From contig NZ_JAQZAJ010000001.1 in the NCBI RefSeq assembly GCF_028737195.1, positions 496,001 through 560,000 of the forward strand: a stretch of DNA of 64,000 nucleotides, in the 5' to 3' direction. The stretch is from Pseudovibrio exalbescens (GTDB lineage Bacteria > Pseudomonadota > Alphaproteobacteria > Rhizobiales > Stappiaceae). The notes under the pieces are model-generated. The model was given only the letters and a program-made list of their open reading frames with translations, did no database searches and had not been told where the DNA came from. Below, piece after piece: positions 20,625 through 30,533 of the stretch; position 1 is the stretch's first letter; the number at the start of each line of letters is the position of its first letter. The position numbers and the translations under genes were made by a program.

Positions 20625-20673
20625 ATGGACATATCCACCGCGTGCAACAAAAAAATCAGCGGTGAATGTCCAT
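20625..20673. repeat. Long stem-loop between kdsA and eno
   Basis: ATGGACATATCCACCGC (20625-20641) can pair with GCGGTGAATGTCCAT (20659-20673), giving about 15 base pairs with small internal mismatches around an A-rich 17-base loop. No T-run follows, so it is not a standard terminator. It may be a processing or attenuation structure ahead of eno, or a remnant of a repeat. Confidence 0.55.
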
Positions 20674-20776
20674 TTGCTCTCAGGTTGTGAGGTTCGGCTC
20701 TTTAACTTTAGTCGGACCTCGGGTACAAGCGCAGCGAGCCAAAATTCCTCACTCGACCAGTACACTGGAGTTTTAG

Positions 20777-22051
<1,275 letters not shown>

Positions 22052-22080
22052 TCGGTTCGGAGCGTATCCAGACCAAACGA

Positions 22081-22108
22081 AAAGCCGGGTTTCGACCCGG
22101 CTTTTTTG
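22081..22108. terminator. Terminator after eno
   Basis: A perfect 9-bp stem (AAGCCGGGT with ACCCGGCTT) closes a TTCG tetraloop and is flanked by A residues upstream and T residues downstream. It lies 31 bases after the eno stop and can work in both directions between eno and the converging membrane-protein gene. Confidence 0.9.
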
Positions 22109-22133
22109 TTGTCTGGATTTAGCCTCATGGCGC

Positions 22134-22445
22134 TTAGTCAAAGCTCTTGCGAACCCACCACACCAGTCCGCAAACAAGAGCGAAGGGCAGGGCCGTGTAG
22201 CCAAAGAACAAAGGCACCATCAGCAGCCCCCAAGCGGCTATCATGCCAATAGAGTAGAGGGTGTCGCCCACGTCCACCCCCGCGATCATGCATGGATTGG
22301 GAAAGCCCTCGTGCACCATGCAATCTGTGAAATTTCCAACCAAGATCATGATGGCCACACAGCCAAGCCAGATGGCAAAGGGAAATGCCACATAGAGAAT
22401 GAGGAGAATCTTTGGGCGTAGAACAGCAACAAAAAGGCGTCGCAT
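22134..22445 (-). CDS. Small membrane protein of unknown function
   Basis: This 103-residue protein has two clear hydrophobic segments, about residues 10-37 (LRPKILLILYVAFPFAIWLG...) and 66-95 (IGMIAAWGLLMVPLFFGYTA...). Between them is a hydrophilic loop with Cys42 and Cys52 that could form a disulfide bond. I recognise no family. It lies 17 bases downstream of the FrnE-like gene on the same strand and may be the last gene of that operon. Confidence 0.6.
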   Translation of the reverse strand: MRRLFVAVLRPKILLILYVAFPFAIWLGCVAIMILVGNFTDCMVHEGFPNPCMIAGVDVGDTLYSIGMIAAWGLLMVPLFFGYTALPFALVCGLVWWVRKSFD

Positions 22446-22462
22446 GGCGCTGTCCCGCGTCT

Positions 22463-23119
22463 TCAGCTCAAGGACCGGGTCTGGTCTGCATGCATCAGCG
22501 CTGCAGCGATGGTTTCGGGTTGCTCGGCCCCGGAAATGCCAAACCGGTTGTCAACCACGAAGAACGGCACCCCAGTAACACCCATCACTGAAGCTTGCTC
22601 AACAGCGGCACTGACATTGGCGAGGTCTTCATCGCTTTCCAGTCTTCGACGGATCGCCTCAGTCTCAAGGCCTGCATCCCCAGCAATCTCAGATAACGTG
22701 TCGATACGGCTCAAATCTTTTCCGTCGATAAAGAAGGCCTGAAACAGAGCTTCCACCATCTCTTCCTGCCGGTCGTTTTCTTGAGCCCACAGGATGAGGC
22801 GATGTCCGTTCAAGGTGTTGGGGGACTTGGTGATCTTGTCGAAGGCAAATGGAATTTCTTCCTGCTGGCCTGCGGCCTCGATCCGGGAATAGACTTCCTT
22901 GGCTTGCTCCGCCCCGCCGAATTTCTCTGATAGGTAAAGCTGACGGTCTTTGCCTTCCGCTGGCAGCGTACTGTCGAGCTGAAACGGAAGCCATGTGGTT
23001 TCAACTTTGATGTCCGGCACCAATGCCAGCGCCTTTTCAAAGCGCCGTTTTCCGATGTAGCACCAAGGGCACATCACGTCTGAAATCACGCTGACTTTGA
23101 GGGGAACAGGTCCAAACAT
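22463..23119 (-). CDS. DsbA/FrnE family thiol-disulfide oxidoreductase
   Basis: This 218-residue thioredoxin-fold protein matches the FrnE/2-hydroxychromene-2-carboxylate isomerase branch of DsbA. The active site CPWC lies in SDVMCPWCYIGKRRFEKAL. The helical insertion has NTLNGHRLILWAQE, and the C-terminal cis-Pro loop reads VTGVPFFVVDNRFGISGAQ-like with GISGAE. No signal peptide is visible, so it is probably cytosolic. Some FrnE proteins help resist oxidative stress. I chose the ATG at 23119; a TTG at 23167 would overlap the upstream gene. It follows the REC-GGDEF gene by 37 bases. Confidence 0.85.
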   Translation of the reverse strand: MFGPVPLKVSVISDVMCPWCYIGKRRFEKALALVPDIKVETTWLPFQLDSTLPAEGKDRQLYLSEKFGGAEQAKEVYSRIEAAGQQEEIPFAFDKITKSPNTLNGHRLILWAQENDRQEEMVEALFQAFFIDGKDLSRIDTLSEIAGDAGLETEAIRRRLESDEDLANVSAAVEQASVMGVTGVPFFVVDNRFGISGAEQPETIAAALMHADQTRSLS

Positions 23120-23156
23120 CTTTATGCTCTCGTTGAGTGGCCGGGGACGCCTATGG

Positions 23157-24395
23157 TCAGTTACCAAGACCTGTTGTGCGTACCATCATCATGATGCGGC
23201 TGGAAAGCTGGTCCATGCCCTTTTTGGTGCGCAAAAGCGCGATCGGCCCCCGGTTTTCGACATTGGCGACAAAGTCCTCATCCCGGCACACGGCCATTGC
23301 GATAGAAAGAACTGTCCCTGTCCAAGCGTCTCTATTACGAGACATCAGTGAATCGTCGTGAGCCGTAAAACGGCCAATCAAATCGAGAAGGTCCAGCTCA
23401 AATACGGACTCGCCGCGTCGACCAGTGGAGTCCTTGAGCATCTCCAGGTAATCGAGATAGATCTGCTCATCCAACAATCCATTGGACTGCCCCCGTGAGA
23501 GCAGCTTGCTGGATGCCGTCAAAATTCCGTTGGAGAGGCGCTGGCGCCGTCCTGCGCGCAGAGCTGACATCAGATGCCCATAGACAGCCGGATCGGCCAT
23601 GTTGCCCACCAGCACGTCCGTAGCGCCTGCTGCGTACAAAGTTTCCGCATCCTCTCGGTTCGAGGCATAGGCAAGGGTGGGCAAGCTGTAAAAGCGCGGG
23701 TCAGCTCTCAGGCGCGAAATTGTATCGCAGCTTTCCCAAAGAGGCCCATCCAGCATCAGTGCCTCAAAGCTCCGCTGTCCGAGGAACTCCAGTGTCATGT
23801 CAGCGGTAAAGGTTGCAATCACTTCTGCCTTGCGGTCAGTCAGGCTCTGTACCAGCGCAAAATGCCCGCCCATCCCGGCAAGCAGCAGGGTGGGCTTGTC
23901 ATCAATGTCGCTGAAGGTTTCCGAGGCGATCTGTGTTCCCAGCAAGCGGCGGCGCAAACGCGCTTCTTCCGAGCGCAAGGCCATTCGCCGAACCATGGCA
24001 AGGCGGGGGATCAATACGCTTGGGGGAATGGCATCACTAAAGCACGCACTGGCCTTCATGTTGAGCGGCACCTGCGCGTTGCCTGAGGTTATGATGACCA
24101 ACGGCACTTCAACATGCTGGTTGCGTCTGTATCCCTTCAGATACGCGGCCATTTCCGTCAGCTCTGGTGGGTTTGCCACCGACCACGGCAGGATGACGCA
24201 GACCGGCAACGGCGCAGCATGATCAAGTTCATCCTGAAGCGCTGAAAGACTGCGGATGATGGTGAGCCGGTCTGAAAGCTCCGCAAGCGGTGCCAGCATG
24301 TCAAGAACGTGCGTCTTGACGGGAGACAGGAGCAGGATCTTCCCGAAGCTGCTGGTCTCTTCTACTTGCAGATTTACGGAGCTCAGATGGGTCAT
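23157..24395 (-). CDS. Degenerate REC-REC-GGDEF (PleD-like) protein
   Basis: This 412-residue protein resembles PleD in layout. Residues about 18-130 and 155-285 look like receiver domains, and about 325-412 like a GGDEF domain. The first receiver lacks the phosphorylation Asp (VCVILPWSV). The second keeps an Asp in EALMLDGPL but lacks the acidic pair at its start (LLLAGMGG). The C-terminal part keeps the CRDEDF stretch that precedes the GGDEF loop, but the loop itself reads ENRGP. It should therefore neither accept phosphate normally nor make cyclic di-GMP. It may be a structural regulator. It lies eight bases after the degenerate ligase, so the two are surely co-expressed. Domain calls are by eye. 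Confidence 0.6.
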   Translation of the reverse strand: MTHLSSVNLQVEETSSFGKILLLSPVKTHVLDMLAPLAELSDRLTIIRSLSALQDELDHAAPLPVCVILPWSVANPPELTEMAAYLKGYRRNQHVEVPLVIITSGNAQVPLNMKASACFSDAIPPSVLIPRLAMVRRMALRSEEARLRRRLLGTQIASETFSDIDDKPTLLLAGMGGHFALVQSLTDRKAEVIATFTADMTLEFLGQRSFEALMLDGPLWESCDTISRLRADPRFYSLPTLAYASNREDAETLYAAGATDVLVGNMADPAVYGHLMSALRAGRRQRLSNGILTASSKLLSRGQSNGLLDEQIYLDYLEMLKDSTGRRGESVFELDLLDLIGRFTAHDDSLMSRNRDAWTGTVLSIAMAVCRDEDFVANVENRGPIALLRTKKGMDQLSSRIMMMVRTTGLGN

Positions 24396-24403
24396 ATGTC
24401 CTC

Positions 24404-26026
24404 TCAGGCCACCGCGGTTTTCTCTCTTGGCTGAGAGCGGCGTGCCAATCTTGTTCTATCGACTTCACCCGCTTCCGAGCGTGGCAGCGAGCGCAATGAG
24501 AAGATGCGGTGGGGCAGCATCGCCAAGCTGACGCGTTCTGCATCCAGATACGCATAGAATGCGTCCACATCTACCGTTGCACCCTCGCTGGGCACGACTG
24601 CGACCATTAAACGGGCACCCAGTACCTCATCTTCTACCAGAAAAGCAGCCGCTTCGCTTACCCCCGGGAATGCACTGTAGATCATATCAAGGTGTGGCAA
24701 TTCAGAGGAATCAGGTGCAATCGTCCCGGTACGGCCAAAATCGGAAATCGCACCGTTTGCGATCTGAACGGGAAGATTGGTTTGCGTACAACCACTTTCG
24801 GTGAGTTCAAGGCAGGTTTCCGCGTCCGGCCAGTTGGCGCTCGGCACCATGGCCCCCTGCAAAGTGATTAGGGTTTCATCCCCGTTATCCAGCGTATCCA
24901 AAGACATGAGCACCGGGCCATGGATGTTGCCGGAAGGCGCATGCACGTTTCCAAGTTCCAATTTGTTTGGCAGAACATTGGTGCCGCGCAGTTTGGCGAC
25001 AAAACCAAAGTCCTCCAGCACATGAAGATCTATGAAGGTGCCATTTGACTTGTAGCGGGCAGGGCGCGTTGAGGTCGGCGACCAGACAGCGGTTACGGCC
25101 GTGTTCCAGCCTTGCAAGGCTTCATCGATGTGCGGGGCCAGCGCCCCTGGCACCAGAACATAATCCGCGTCCACCGTTCTGGCATGGTCGGTGAGGCTGT
25201 GAAGGGCAATCGGGTGATGAAGGTGCAAGGTTCCTTCGCTCAAAAGCCAGGGAACCAGCCCTGCGCCGATTCCAGTCATGCCACAGGCCACAAAGGGCAC
25301 GACCAGATTGGCCTTGGTCTTCAGCCGCGCCTCCAGAAATGGCATCAATCCCGCCGAGATCCAGTGGTTGTGGCTTCGAGGTACAGGTGCCGGACCATGT
25401 TTGGTCTGGATCCAGGTAAGTGTGGCGATGTGGTTGGCGGCGTTCTTGTCCGCGCTGCGCCCAACTGTTTCTGCAGCCTCCGCGTACTGCTGCACGAGCG
25501 GGGCCAACTCCAGCACCCCATCTGGAACGGAACTGCCAAGGCCAAATACAAACTTCAGCGAGAAATAATCCGCAGCGGCATCTCGCGCATCTTCGCCGAG
25601 GAAACGCGCTTCAATACGGTCAGCGGTGATGAAAGCCTTAGCGCCCACCGTGCTCAAAGCCTGAAGGATTTCCCGGTGACGCCAGTGCAGCGGGAAGGGG
25701 GACACAATCAAACCGGCCCGCCATGCGCCCAGCATGGTCAGCACCGTGTCAACTGTGTTGGGCGCTTGAATGCCGATCACCTTGTCGGGTTCCAGCCCCA
25801 CGGCAGAGAAAAACGCCGCAATGCGATTGATCTCTTCTTCTGCCTGCTTGAACGTCAATTTGCGCGGCTTGCCGCCGGTCCATTGGGCGCGGTCCGGCGC
25901 GTCCACCAGTGCCAATTGGTGCGGGTTTGTCTGCGCGGCGCGTTTCACCAGCGCATCCAAGGTTACCGAGCCCCAGACACCGCTGGTGGTGTATTGCGCG
26001 ATCGTCTCTTCGCTACAAAGGATCAT
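24404..26026 (-). CDS. Degenerate acyl-adenylate-forming (ANL superfamily) protein
   Basis: This 540-residue protein has the overall shape of an AMP-binding acyl-CoA synthetase. It has an N-terminal LTFKQAEEEINRIAAFF and PDKVIGIQAPNTVDTVLTML, a P-loop region before RSHNHW, and a C-terminal AAFLVEDEVLGARLMVAVVP. Key residues are gone. The Ser/Thr/Gly-rich P-loop (normally like TSGTTGxPK) reads WIQTKHGPAPVP (residues 205-216). The catalytic Lys of the C-terminal GKxxR motif is Glu521 in AGEVDR. It probably does not activate acids in the standard way. The start at 26026 has a GGGGG tract upstream; longer frames overlap the binding-protein gene. It is 20 bases from that gene and eight from the REC-GGDEF gene. 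Confidence 0.65.
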   Translation of the reverse strand: MILCSEETIAQYTTSGVWGSVTLDALVKRAAQTNPHQLALVDAPDRAQWTGGKPRKLTFKQAEEEINRIAAFFSAVGLEPDKVIGIQAPNTVDTVLTMLGAWRAGLIVSPFPLHWRHREILQALSTVGAKAFITADRIEARFLGEDARDAAADYFSLKFVFGLGSSVPDGVLELAPLVQQYAEAAETVGRSADKNAANHIATLTWIQTKHGPAPVPRSHNHWISAGLMPFLEARLKTKANLVVPFVACGMTGIGAGLVPWLLSEGTLHLHHPIALHSLTDHARTVDADYVLVPGALAPHIDEALQGWNTAVTAVWSPTSTRPARYKSNGTFIDLHVLEDFGFVAKLRGTNVLPNKLELGNVHAPSGNIHGPVLMSLDTLDNGDETLITLQGAMVPSANWPDAETCLELTESGCTQTNLPVQIANGAISDFGRTGTIAPDSSELPHLDMIYSAFPGVSEAAAFLVEDEVLGARLMVAVVPSEGATVDVDAFYAYLDAERVSLAMLPHRIFSLRSLPRSEAGEVDRTRLARRSQPREKTAVA

Positions 26027-26046
26027 GTTGCCCCCGTCAGTGACCC

Positions 26047-27930
26047 TTATTGAGAAGCGGTGGCTGACCACCAATTGTCGTATTGATGACCATAGGTCGG
26101 GCTCTTTTCCGGGTGTTCCAGCGTGGTCCAGCGGCCCACCCATTCATTGGGAACGTGGTAAAGAGGTATAGCATAAGCACCGGAAATGAGCACACGGTCC
26201 ATGGCGCGAACAGCGGCAACGAAGTCTTCACGGCTGCGGGCCGCGACCATGGCGTCAATCAAAGCATCCAGTGCAGGTTCTTTTGCCCCAACAATATTGC
26301 GCGAACCTTTGATGTCTGCAGCTTCAGACGACCACCGGGCATATTGTTCACCGCCCGGTGACAGGGAAGCGGACCAACTGTTGAACAGCATGTCGAAATC
26401 AAAGTTGAAGCGGCGCTCCTCGAACTGAGAGGCATCAACGGAGCGAACCTGCATATCCACACCAACCAGTTTCATGGTGCGTTGCAGGGTCAGCGCCACA
26501 CGTTCTTCATCTTGAGTACGAACGAGAATTTCGAAGGAAAGAGGCTCTCCTGTTTCGGCGTTTACCAGTTTGCGGTCCTGCAGCTTGTATCCGGCTTCTT
26601 GCAGCAGAGAAAGCGCGCCTCTAAGTACCGCGCGATCGCGGCCAGAACCATCCGCCTGAGAGGGACGCCAAGTTCCATCCATTACATCGCTATCAACCGC
26701 GCCTTCAAACTCAACAAGGAGATGGCGTTCTTGTGCACTGGCCGGCTGGCCAATGGAAGACAGCTCGGAATTGTCCCAATAGCCCGCCGTGCGCTGGTAG
26801 AGACCGCGGAAGAGCGTGCGATTGATGAAGTCGAAATCAACGAGCATACCCAGCGCCTGCCGGACGCGCTTGTCTTGAAACTGCGGACGACGGGTGTTGA
26901 AGGCGAGGCCCAGCATTGGGGCTGGGGTTCCTTTTTCAAAGACGTCTTTGACGACCCGCCCTTCGTTGAATGCTGGAAAGTCGAAACCGGTCTCCCAGGT
27001 GGCTGGGTTCCCAATCTGCAAAGCTTCCACATCGCCTTTCTTGAATGCCTCCAACAAGGCATTGCTGTCGCGGAAGTAGTCGATGGAGATCACGTCGAAA
27101 TTGTCAAAGCCGACTTTTACAGGCAGGTCTTTAGCCCAGTAGTCAGGATCACGCTCATAAACCACGCGGCGGCCGGGATCGACTTCTTTAAAGGTATAGG
27201 GGCCCGAGCCGACCGGAGGCACCAAGGTGCTTTGGTCAAAGGTGTCTGGATTCGTATCGCTTTTGGAGAAGATCGGAGCCAAAGCAATCAAGAGGGGCAG
27301 TTCGCGATCCTTACCATCGGCGAAGTGCAACTTGATGGAGCGTTCTCCGGTACGTTCAAACTCCGTGATGCGGCTGTACCAGCCTTTGAATGGCGGGCGT
27401 CCTTTCTCACTCATGATCTTCAGTGAGAACTCCACATCTTCCACAGTCACAGGCTTGTCATTGGAGAATTTGGCGGCTGGATTCAGGCGAAATTCTATCC
27501 AATTTCTCTCGTCTGGCATCCGTACGGCTTCGGCCAGATGGCCATAAAGCGTGAACGCTTCATCATTAGATCTTATGAGAAGGCTTTCAAAAATGTTCTG
27601 CCCCATCTGGCGCTCTTTCATGCCGCGCGCAGAGGTCCAGGCCCCTTTCAGGATGAACTGGTTCAAGCTGTCGAAGGTACCCTGAACACCAAGCCGGATA
27701 CGGCCACCCTTGGGCGCATCGGGATTGGCATAAGGAAAGTGTGTAAACCCTTCCGGGAGCGCGGGTTTTCCGTGCATGGAAATTCCGTGACCCCATGGAA
27801 CGGTCTCATCGGCGAAGGCGGGGGCGCTCACGCTCAAGGGGGCGGCCAAGGCCATGCCGAGAAATGCAGTAAGCATAAAGCGCAGCCTTTTGGTGGAGAC
27901 AGCGCTTGGGGAACTGCAGAAAGAGACCAT
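26047..27930 (-). CDS. ABC transporter family 5 solute-binding protein, YejA-like
   Basis: This 627-residue periplasmic binding protein has a signal peptide cut near APAFADE. The following HGISMHGKPALPEGFTHFPY and NPDAPKGGRIRLG is the YejA-type start, and VGSGPYTFKEVDPGRRVVYERDPDYW is the family 5 signature. Such proteins bind peptides (or microcin C in YejA). AGGAGA lies upstream of the ATG. No permease or ATPase genes follow. Instead the operon continues with the degenerate ligase, the REC-GGDEF protein and the FrnE-like protein. The cognate transporter must be elsewhere if it exists. Confidence 0.9.
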   Translation of the reverse strand: MVSFCSSPSAVSTKRLRFMLTAFLGMALAAPLSVSAPAFADETVPWGHGISMHGKPALPEGFTHFPYANPDAPKGGRIRLGVQGTFDSLNQFILKGAWTSARGMKERQMGQNIFESLLIRSNDEAFTLYGHLAEAVRMPDERNWIEFRLNPAAKFSNDKPVTVEDVEFSLKIMSEKGRPPFKGWYSRITEFERTGERSIKLHFADGKDRELPLLIALAPIFSKSDTNPDTFDQSTLVPPVGSGPYTFKEVDPGRRVVYERDPDYWAKDLPVKVGFDNFDVISIDYFRDSNALLEAFKKGDVEALQIGNPATWETGFDFPAFNEGRVVKDVFEKGTPAPMLGLAFNTRRPQFQDKRVRQALGMLVDFDFINRTLFRGLYQRTAGYWDNSELSSIGQPASAQERHLLVEFEGAVDSDVMDGTWRPSQADGSGRDRAVLRGALSLLQEAGYKLQDRKLVNAETGEPLSFEILVRTQDEERVALTLQRTMKLVGVDMQVRSVDASQFEERRFNFDFDMLFNSWSASLSPGGEQYARWSSEAADIKGSRNIVGAKEPALDALIDAMVAARSREDFVAAVRAMDRVLISGAYAIPLYHVPNEWVGRWTTLEHPEKSPTYGHQYDNWWSATASQ

Positions 27931-28247
27931 TCAGATTTCTCCTAGGGAACTGTTTAGGAATTATGTTTAATATGATTCTGTCACAACGCCAGCCTACCGA
28001 CCTTTGGAAAAGCCCCCATTCACGGGTATTCTATGCCTAGAAATTTGCCGTGGACATGTTTAAACAGGGGCTAAATGGCATTCCTCTTCGTGCTTTGGTG
28101 TTTACTCTGAACCCTTCAAGCGGGTGCACTGGCGCAATCAGCCGCTGTGTTTATGTGGTGGAAGAGAGCTTGTCTCACAGATTTACAGGTCGCCGACATG
28201 CACTGTCTTCAGTTATGGTCGGCCGCAAACAATTGAGGGAATTTGGA
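27931..28247. other. Divergent intergenic region before ialB
   Basis: About 317 bases separate the divergently transcribed binding-protein operon and ialB. The half next to 27931 is AT-rich and should contain the minus-strand promoter. An in-frame ATG at 28050 extends the ialB frame but has no conserved sequence. I see no strong palindrome or other gene here. Confidence 0.45.
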
Positions 28248-28871
28248 ATGGCCAATCATTTGAAGCGCATTGTTGCTGGTGGGGCAATGGCTGTCGTGGC
28301 GGCACTCGGCTTTTCGACTGCTGCGTCCGCACAGGCTCAGCCTGATGATGCTTGGGTAAAGGTGTGTAACACTGATCCGAACTCTAAGAAGGAATTTTGC
28401 CTCATTACCCAGGAACTGCGTACCGACACTGGCCAGTTCCTTGCTCAGGCAGTTGTGCGCGAAGTGACCGGCGAAAGCCGCAAGCTTCTGCACCTGGCAG
28501 TTCCTCCAGGAATGCTGATCCAGCCTGGCCTGCGTGTTCAGATCGATGCTGCAAACCCGACCGAAGCCAAATACACCATCTGTTTCCCGAATGCGTGTAT
28601 CGCTGAACTCGTGATCGACGACGCATTCATCGGTTCCATGAAGCGCGGCAACAAGCTGGTCATCACGACGCTGAACCAGCAGGGCAAGCCACGTCCGTTT
28701 GACATGACGCTTTCTGGTTTCACCCGCGTTTACGACGGTGAGGCAATCAAGCCGGAAGAACTGCAGCGCAAGCAAGAGCAGCTTCAGTCCGAACTGCAAA
28801 AGCGCGCGGAAGAAGCACGTCAGCGCCTGATCGAACAGCAGCGCAAGGCGAGCGAAGCAGCAAACAACTAA
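28248..28871 (+). CDS. Invasion-associated locus B (IalB) family protein
   Basis: This 207-residue exported protein has a signal peptide (VAGGAMAVVAALGFSTAASA) and an IalB domain, named after a Bartonella protein linked to red-cell invasion but widespread in non-pathogenic Rhizobiales. Marks are WVKVCNTDP...FCLITQELR and the paired Cys of KYTICFPNACIAEL, likely forming disulfides. The last 40 residues (from EELQRKQEQLQSELQKRAEE) form a charged, coiled-coil-like tail. I chose the ATG at 28248 with GAGGGA upstream; the longer frame is unconserved. A strong terminator follows. Confidence 0.87.
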   Translation: MANHLKRIVAGGAMAVVAALGFSTAASAQAQPDDAWVKVCNTDPNSKKEFCLITQELRTDTGQFLAQAVVREVTGESRKLLHLAVPPGMLIQPGLRVQIDAANPTEAKYTICFPNACIAELVIDDAFIGSMKRGNKLVITTLNQQGKPRPFDMTLSGFTRVYDGEAIKPEELQRKQEQLQSELQKRAEEARQRLIEQQRKASEAANN

Positions 28872-28895
28872 GTTGTTGTTGAGACAACGTTGAAC

Positions 28896-28928
28896 AAAAA
28901 ACGCCGCTCCGATTGGGGCGGCGTTTTG
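28896..28928. terminator. Terminator between ialB and hspQ
   Basis: The stem ACGCCGCTCC/GGGGCGGCGT (10 bp with one wobble) has a GATT loop, A residues before it and TTTT after it. It lies between converging genes and works for both strands. Confidence 0.88.
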
Positions 28929-28957
28929 CGTTTATTGTAGATGTTGAAGACCGAGCT

Positions 28958-29290
28958 TTAGTGGATCTCTACGTCCCTCGGGATGTAGCTGCCGTCTTCT
29001 GCTTCATCAAAAATCTCGTCGATCTGAGGATGGCGCACAGGTTCGCCGCTCTCATCGCTTTCCAAATTCTGCTCCGAAACATACGCGATATACTCGGTCT
29101 CGGAGTTTTCGGCGAGAAGGTGATAAAACGGCTGATCCTTGCTTGGTCTGACATCTTCCGGAATGGAATCGTACCATTCTTCGGTATTGTCAAAGGTCGG
29201 GTCCACATCAAACACAATACCCCGGAACGGGTAGAGCCGATGGCGTACCACCTGACCAATGCGAAACTTTGCCGTTCTTATCTTCTCCAT
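28958..29290 (-). CDS. hspQ: Heat shock protein HspQ
   Basis: This 110-residue protein matches HspQ (YccV), a hemimethylated-DNA-binding-domain protein that in E. coli favours DnaA degradation and acts as a Lon specificity factor. Typical stretches are KFRIGQVVRHRLYPFRGIVF, DVDPTFDNTEEWYDSIPEDV and DQPFYHLLAENSETEYIAYV, followed by EQNLESDESGEPVRHP. I chose the ATG at 29290 because homology starts there. The gene converges with ialB. Confidence 0.93.
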   Translation of the reverse strand: MEKIRTAKFRIGQVVRHRLYPFRGIVFDVDPTFDNTEEWYDSIPEDVRPSKDQPFYHLLAENSETEYIAYVSEQNLESDESGEPVRHPQIDEIFDEAEDGSYIPRDVEIH

Positions 29291-29398
29291 CACAATCCCA
29301 TTTCTTCGCCCATGCATATTCATGGACTTCAGGGCGCTCTAAAAGTCATGGGGAGCCGTGAAAGTCAAGTCACAAGTCCCTTGTTGACTTAGTTTCCA

Positions 29399-30442
29399 TC
29401 ACTCAACCTGATAGAACTTTGCATATTCAGGGTCTTTATCGGCCACCAGTTTTGCCAAATCATCCAGCACCTTAGCCTGCTTCCACGTGGCATCATCCTG
29501 CATCTTCCCATCAATCATCACAGCTCCTGAGCCATCCGGCATGGCCGCCAGGATGCGCCGCGCCATGGCAACTTCTTCCGGCTCAGGGGAAAATACGCGT
29601 TTTGCGATGTCGATCTGGCTCGGATGCAGCGTCCATGTACCGGCACAGCCCATAAGAAAGGCGTTGCGGAACTGGGCCTCACATGCGGCTGGGTCCGAGA
29701 AGTCGCCAAAGGGGCCGTAAAACGCCTTGATGCCAGCCGCCATGCAAGCATCCACCATTTTGGCGAGGGTATAGTGCCAGAGGTCCTGCTGGTAGCTGGC
29801 GCGCGGTGCATCGCCAGCATCATCTGCAAGTACCTTGTAATCCGGATGGCCACCGCCGACGCGAGTCGTTTTCATGCCCCGCGAGGCGGCAAGGTCTGCA
29901 GGTCCAAGGCTGATGCCCTGCATACGGGGGCTGGCCTCAGCAATGGCGGACACATTGTTGACGCCCTCTGCCGTTTCCAAAATGGCATGGATGCGGATGG
30001 GCCGGGAGATCGCTGCCTTGGCCTCCAGCTGCGCCAGCAATTGGTCCAGATAGTGGATGTCCCAGGGACCATTTACCTTGGGCAGCATGATCACATCCAG
30101 CTTCTCACCGCAGGCCGGAACAATCTCCATAAGATCATCAAGCACCCATGGGCTTTCCAGAGAGTTGATGCGCACCCAAAGGCCGGTTGATCCGAAGTCG
30201 TTGTCGTTTGCGAGTTGAATAAAGCCCTGTCTGGCAGCCTGCTTCGCATCCAGGGGGATCGCGTCCTCAAGGTTTCCAAGGATCACGTCCACTTGCTTGA
30301 TGAGCTGCGGAACCTTGGCGCGTACCTTCTCCATATGAGGCGGGACAAAATGGATCATCCGCTCCAGCGCAACGGGCATGCTCTGAAAAGGGGCAGGGGC
30401 GCCGATCGCAAGTGCTCGATAAAAGGAACGGTGTGATTTCAT
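29399..30442 (-). CDS. mcl: HpcH/HpaI aldolase family malyl-CoA lyase
   Basis: This 347-residue protein belongs to the CitE-like CoA-ester lyases and is closest in style to L-malyl-CoA/beta-methylmalyl-CoA lyase. The N terminus has [17 protein letters not shown]. The catalytic-site stretch is [19 protein letters not shown], then [29 protein letters not shown] and [19 protein letters not shown] with a metal-binding Glu, and [16 protein letters not shown]. Such enzymes serve the ethylmalonyl-CoA pathway and C2 assimilation. The ATG at 30442 has GGAGA upstream. The precise substrate cannot be fixed from sequence. Confidence 0.87.
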   Translation of the reverse strand: MKSHRSFYRALAIGAPAPFQSMPVALERMIHFVPPHMEKVRAKVPQLIKQVDVILGNLEDAIPLDAKQAARQGFIQLANDNDFGSTGLWVRINSLESPWVLDDLMEIVPACGEKLDVIMLPKVNGPWDIHYLDQLLAQLEAKAAISRPIRIHAILETAEGVNNVSAIAEASPRMQGISLGPADLAASRGMKTTRVGGGHPDYKVLADDAGDAPRASYQQDLWHYTLAKMVDACMAAGIKAFYGPFGDFSDPAACEAQFRNAFLMGCAGTWTLHPSQIDIAKRVFSPEPEEVAMARRILAAMPDGSGAVMIDGKMQDDATWKQAKVLDDLAKLVADKDPEYAKFYQVE

Positions 30443-30533
30443 GCGGCTCTCCGACTGCACCTATGAGGTTGCACTGGGAGAAACTATACCTCAGCTTGCA
30501 GCGGGCTAAATCAGGCCATTGGGCTAAGTCGGG

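Noticed and set aside
25112-26053. 313-residue open frame on plus, opposite the degenerate ligase
   Set aside because: Its composition is shadow-like (many His, Arg, Gln) and it has no domain, whereas the minus frame aligns with ANL proteins along its length.
26482-27426. 314-residue open frame on plus, opposite the YejA-like gene
   Set aside because: The minus-strand frame has a signal peptide and clear family 5 motifs over the same bases; the plus frame has no recognisable domain.
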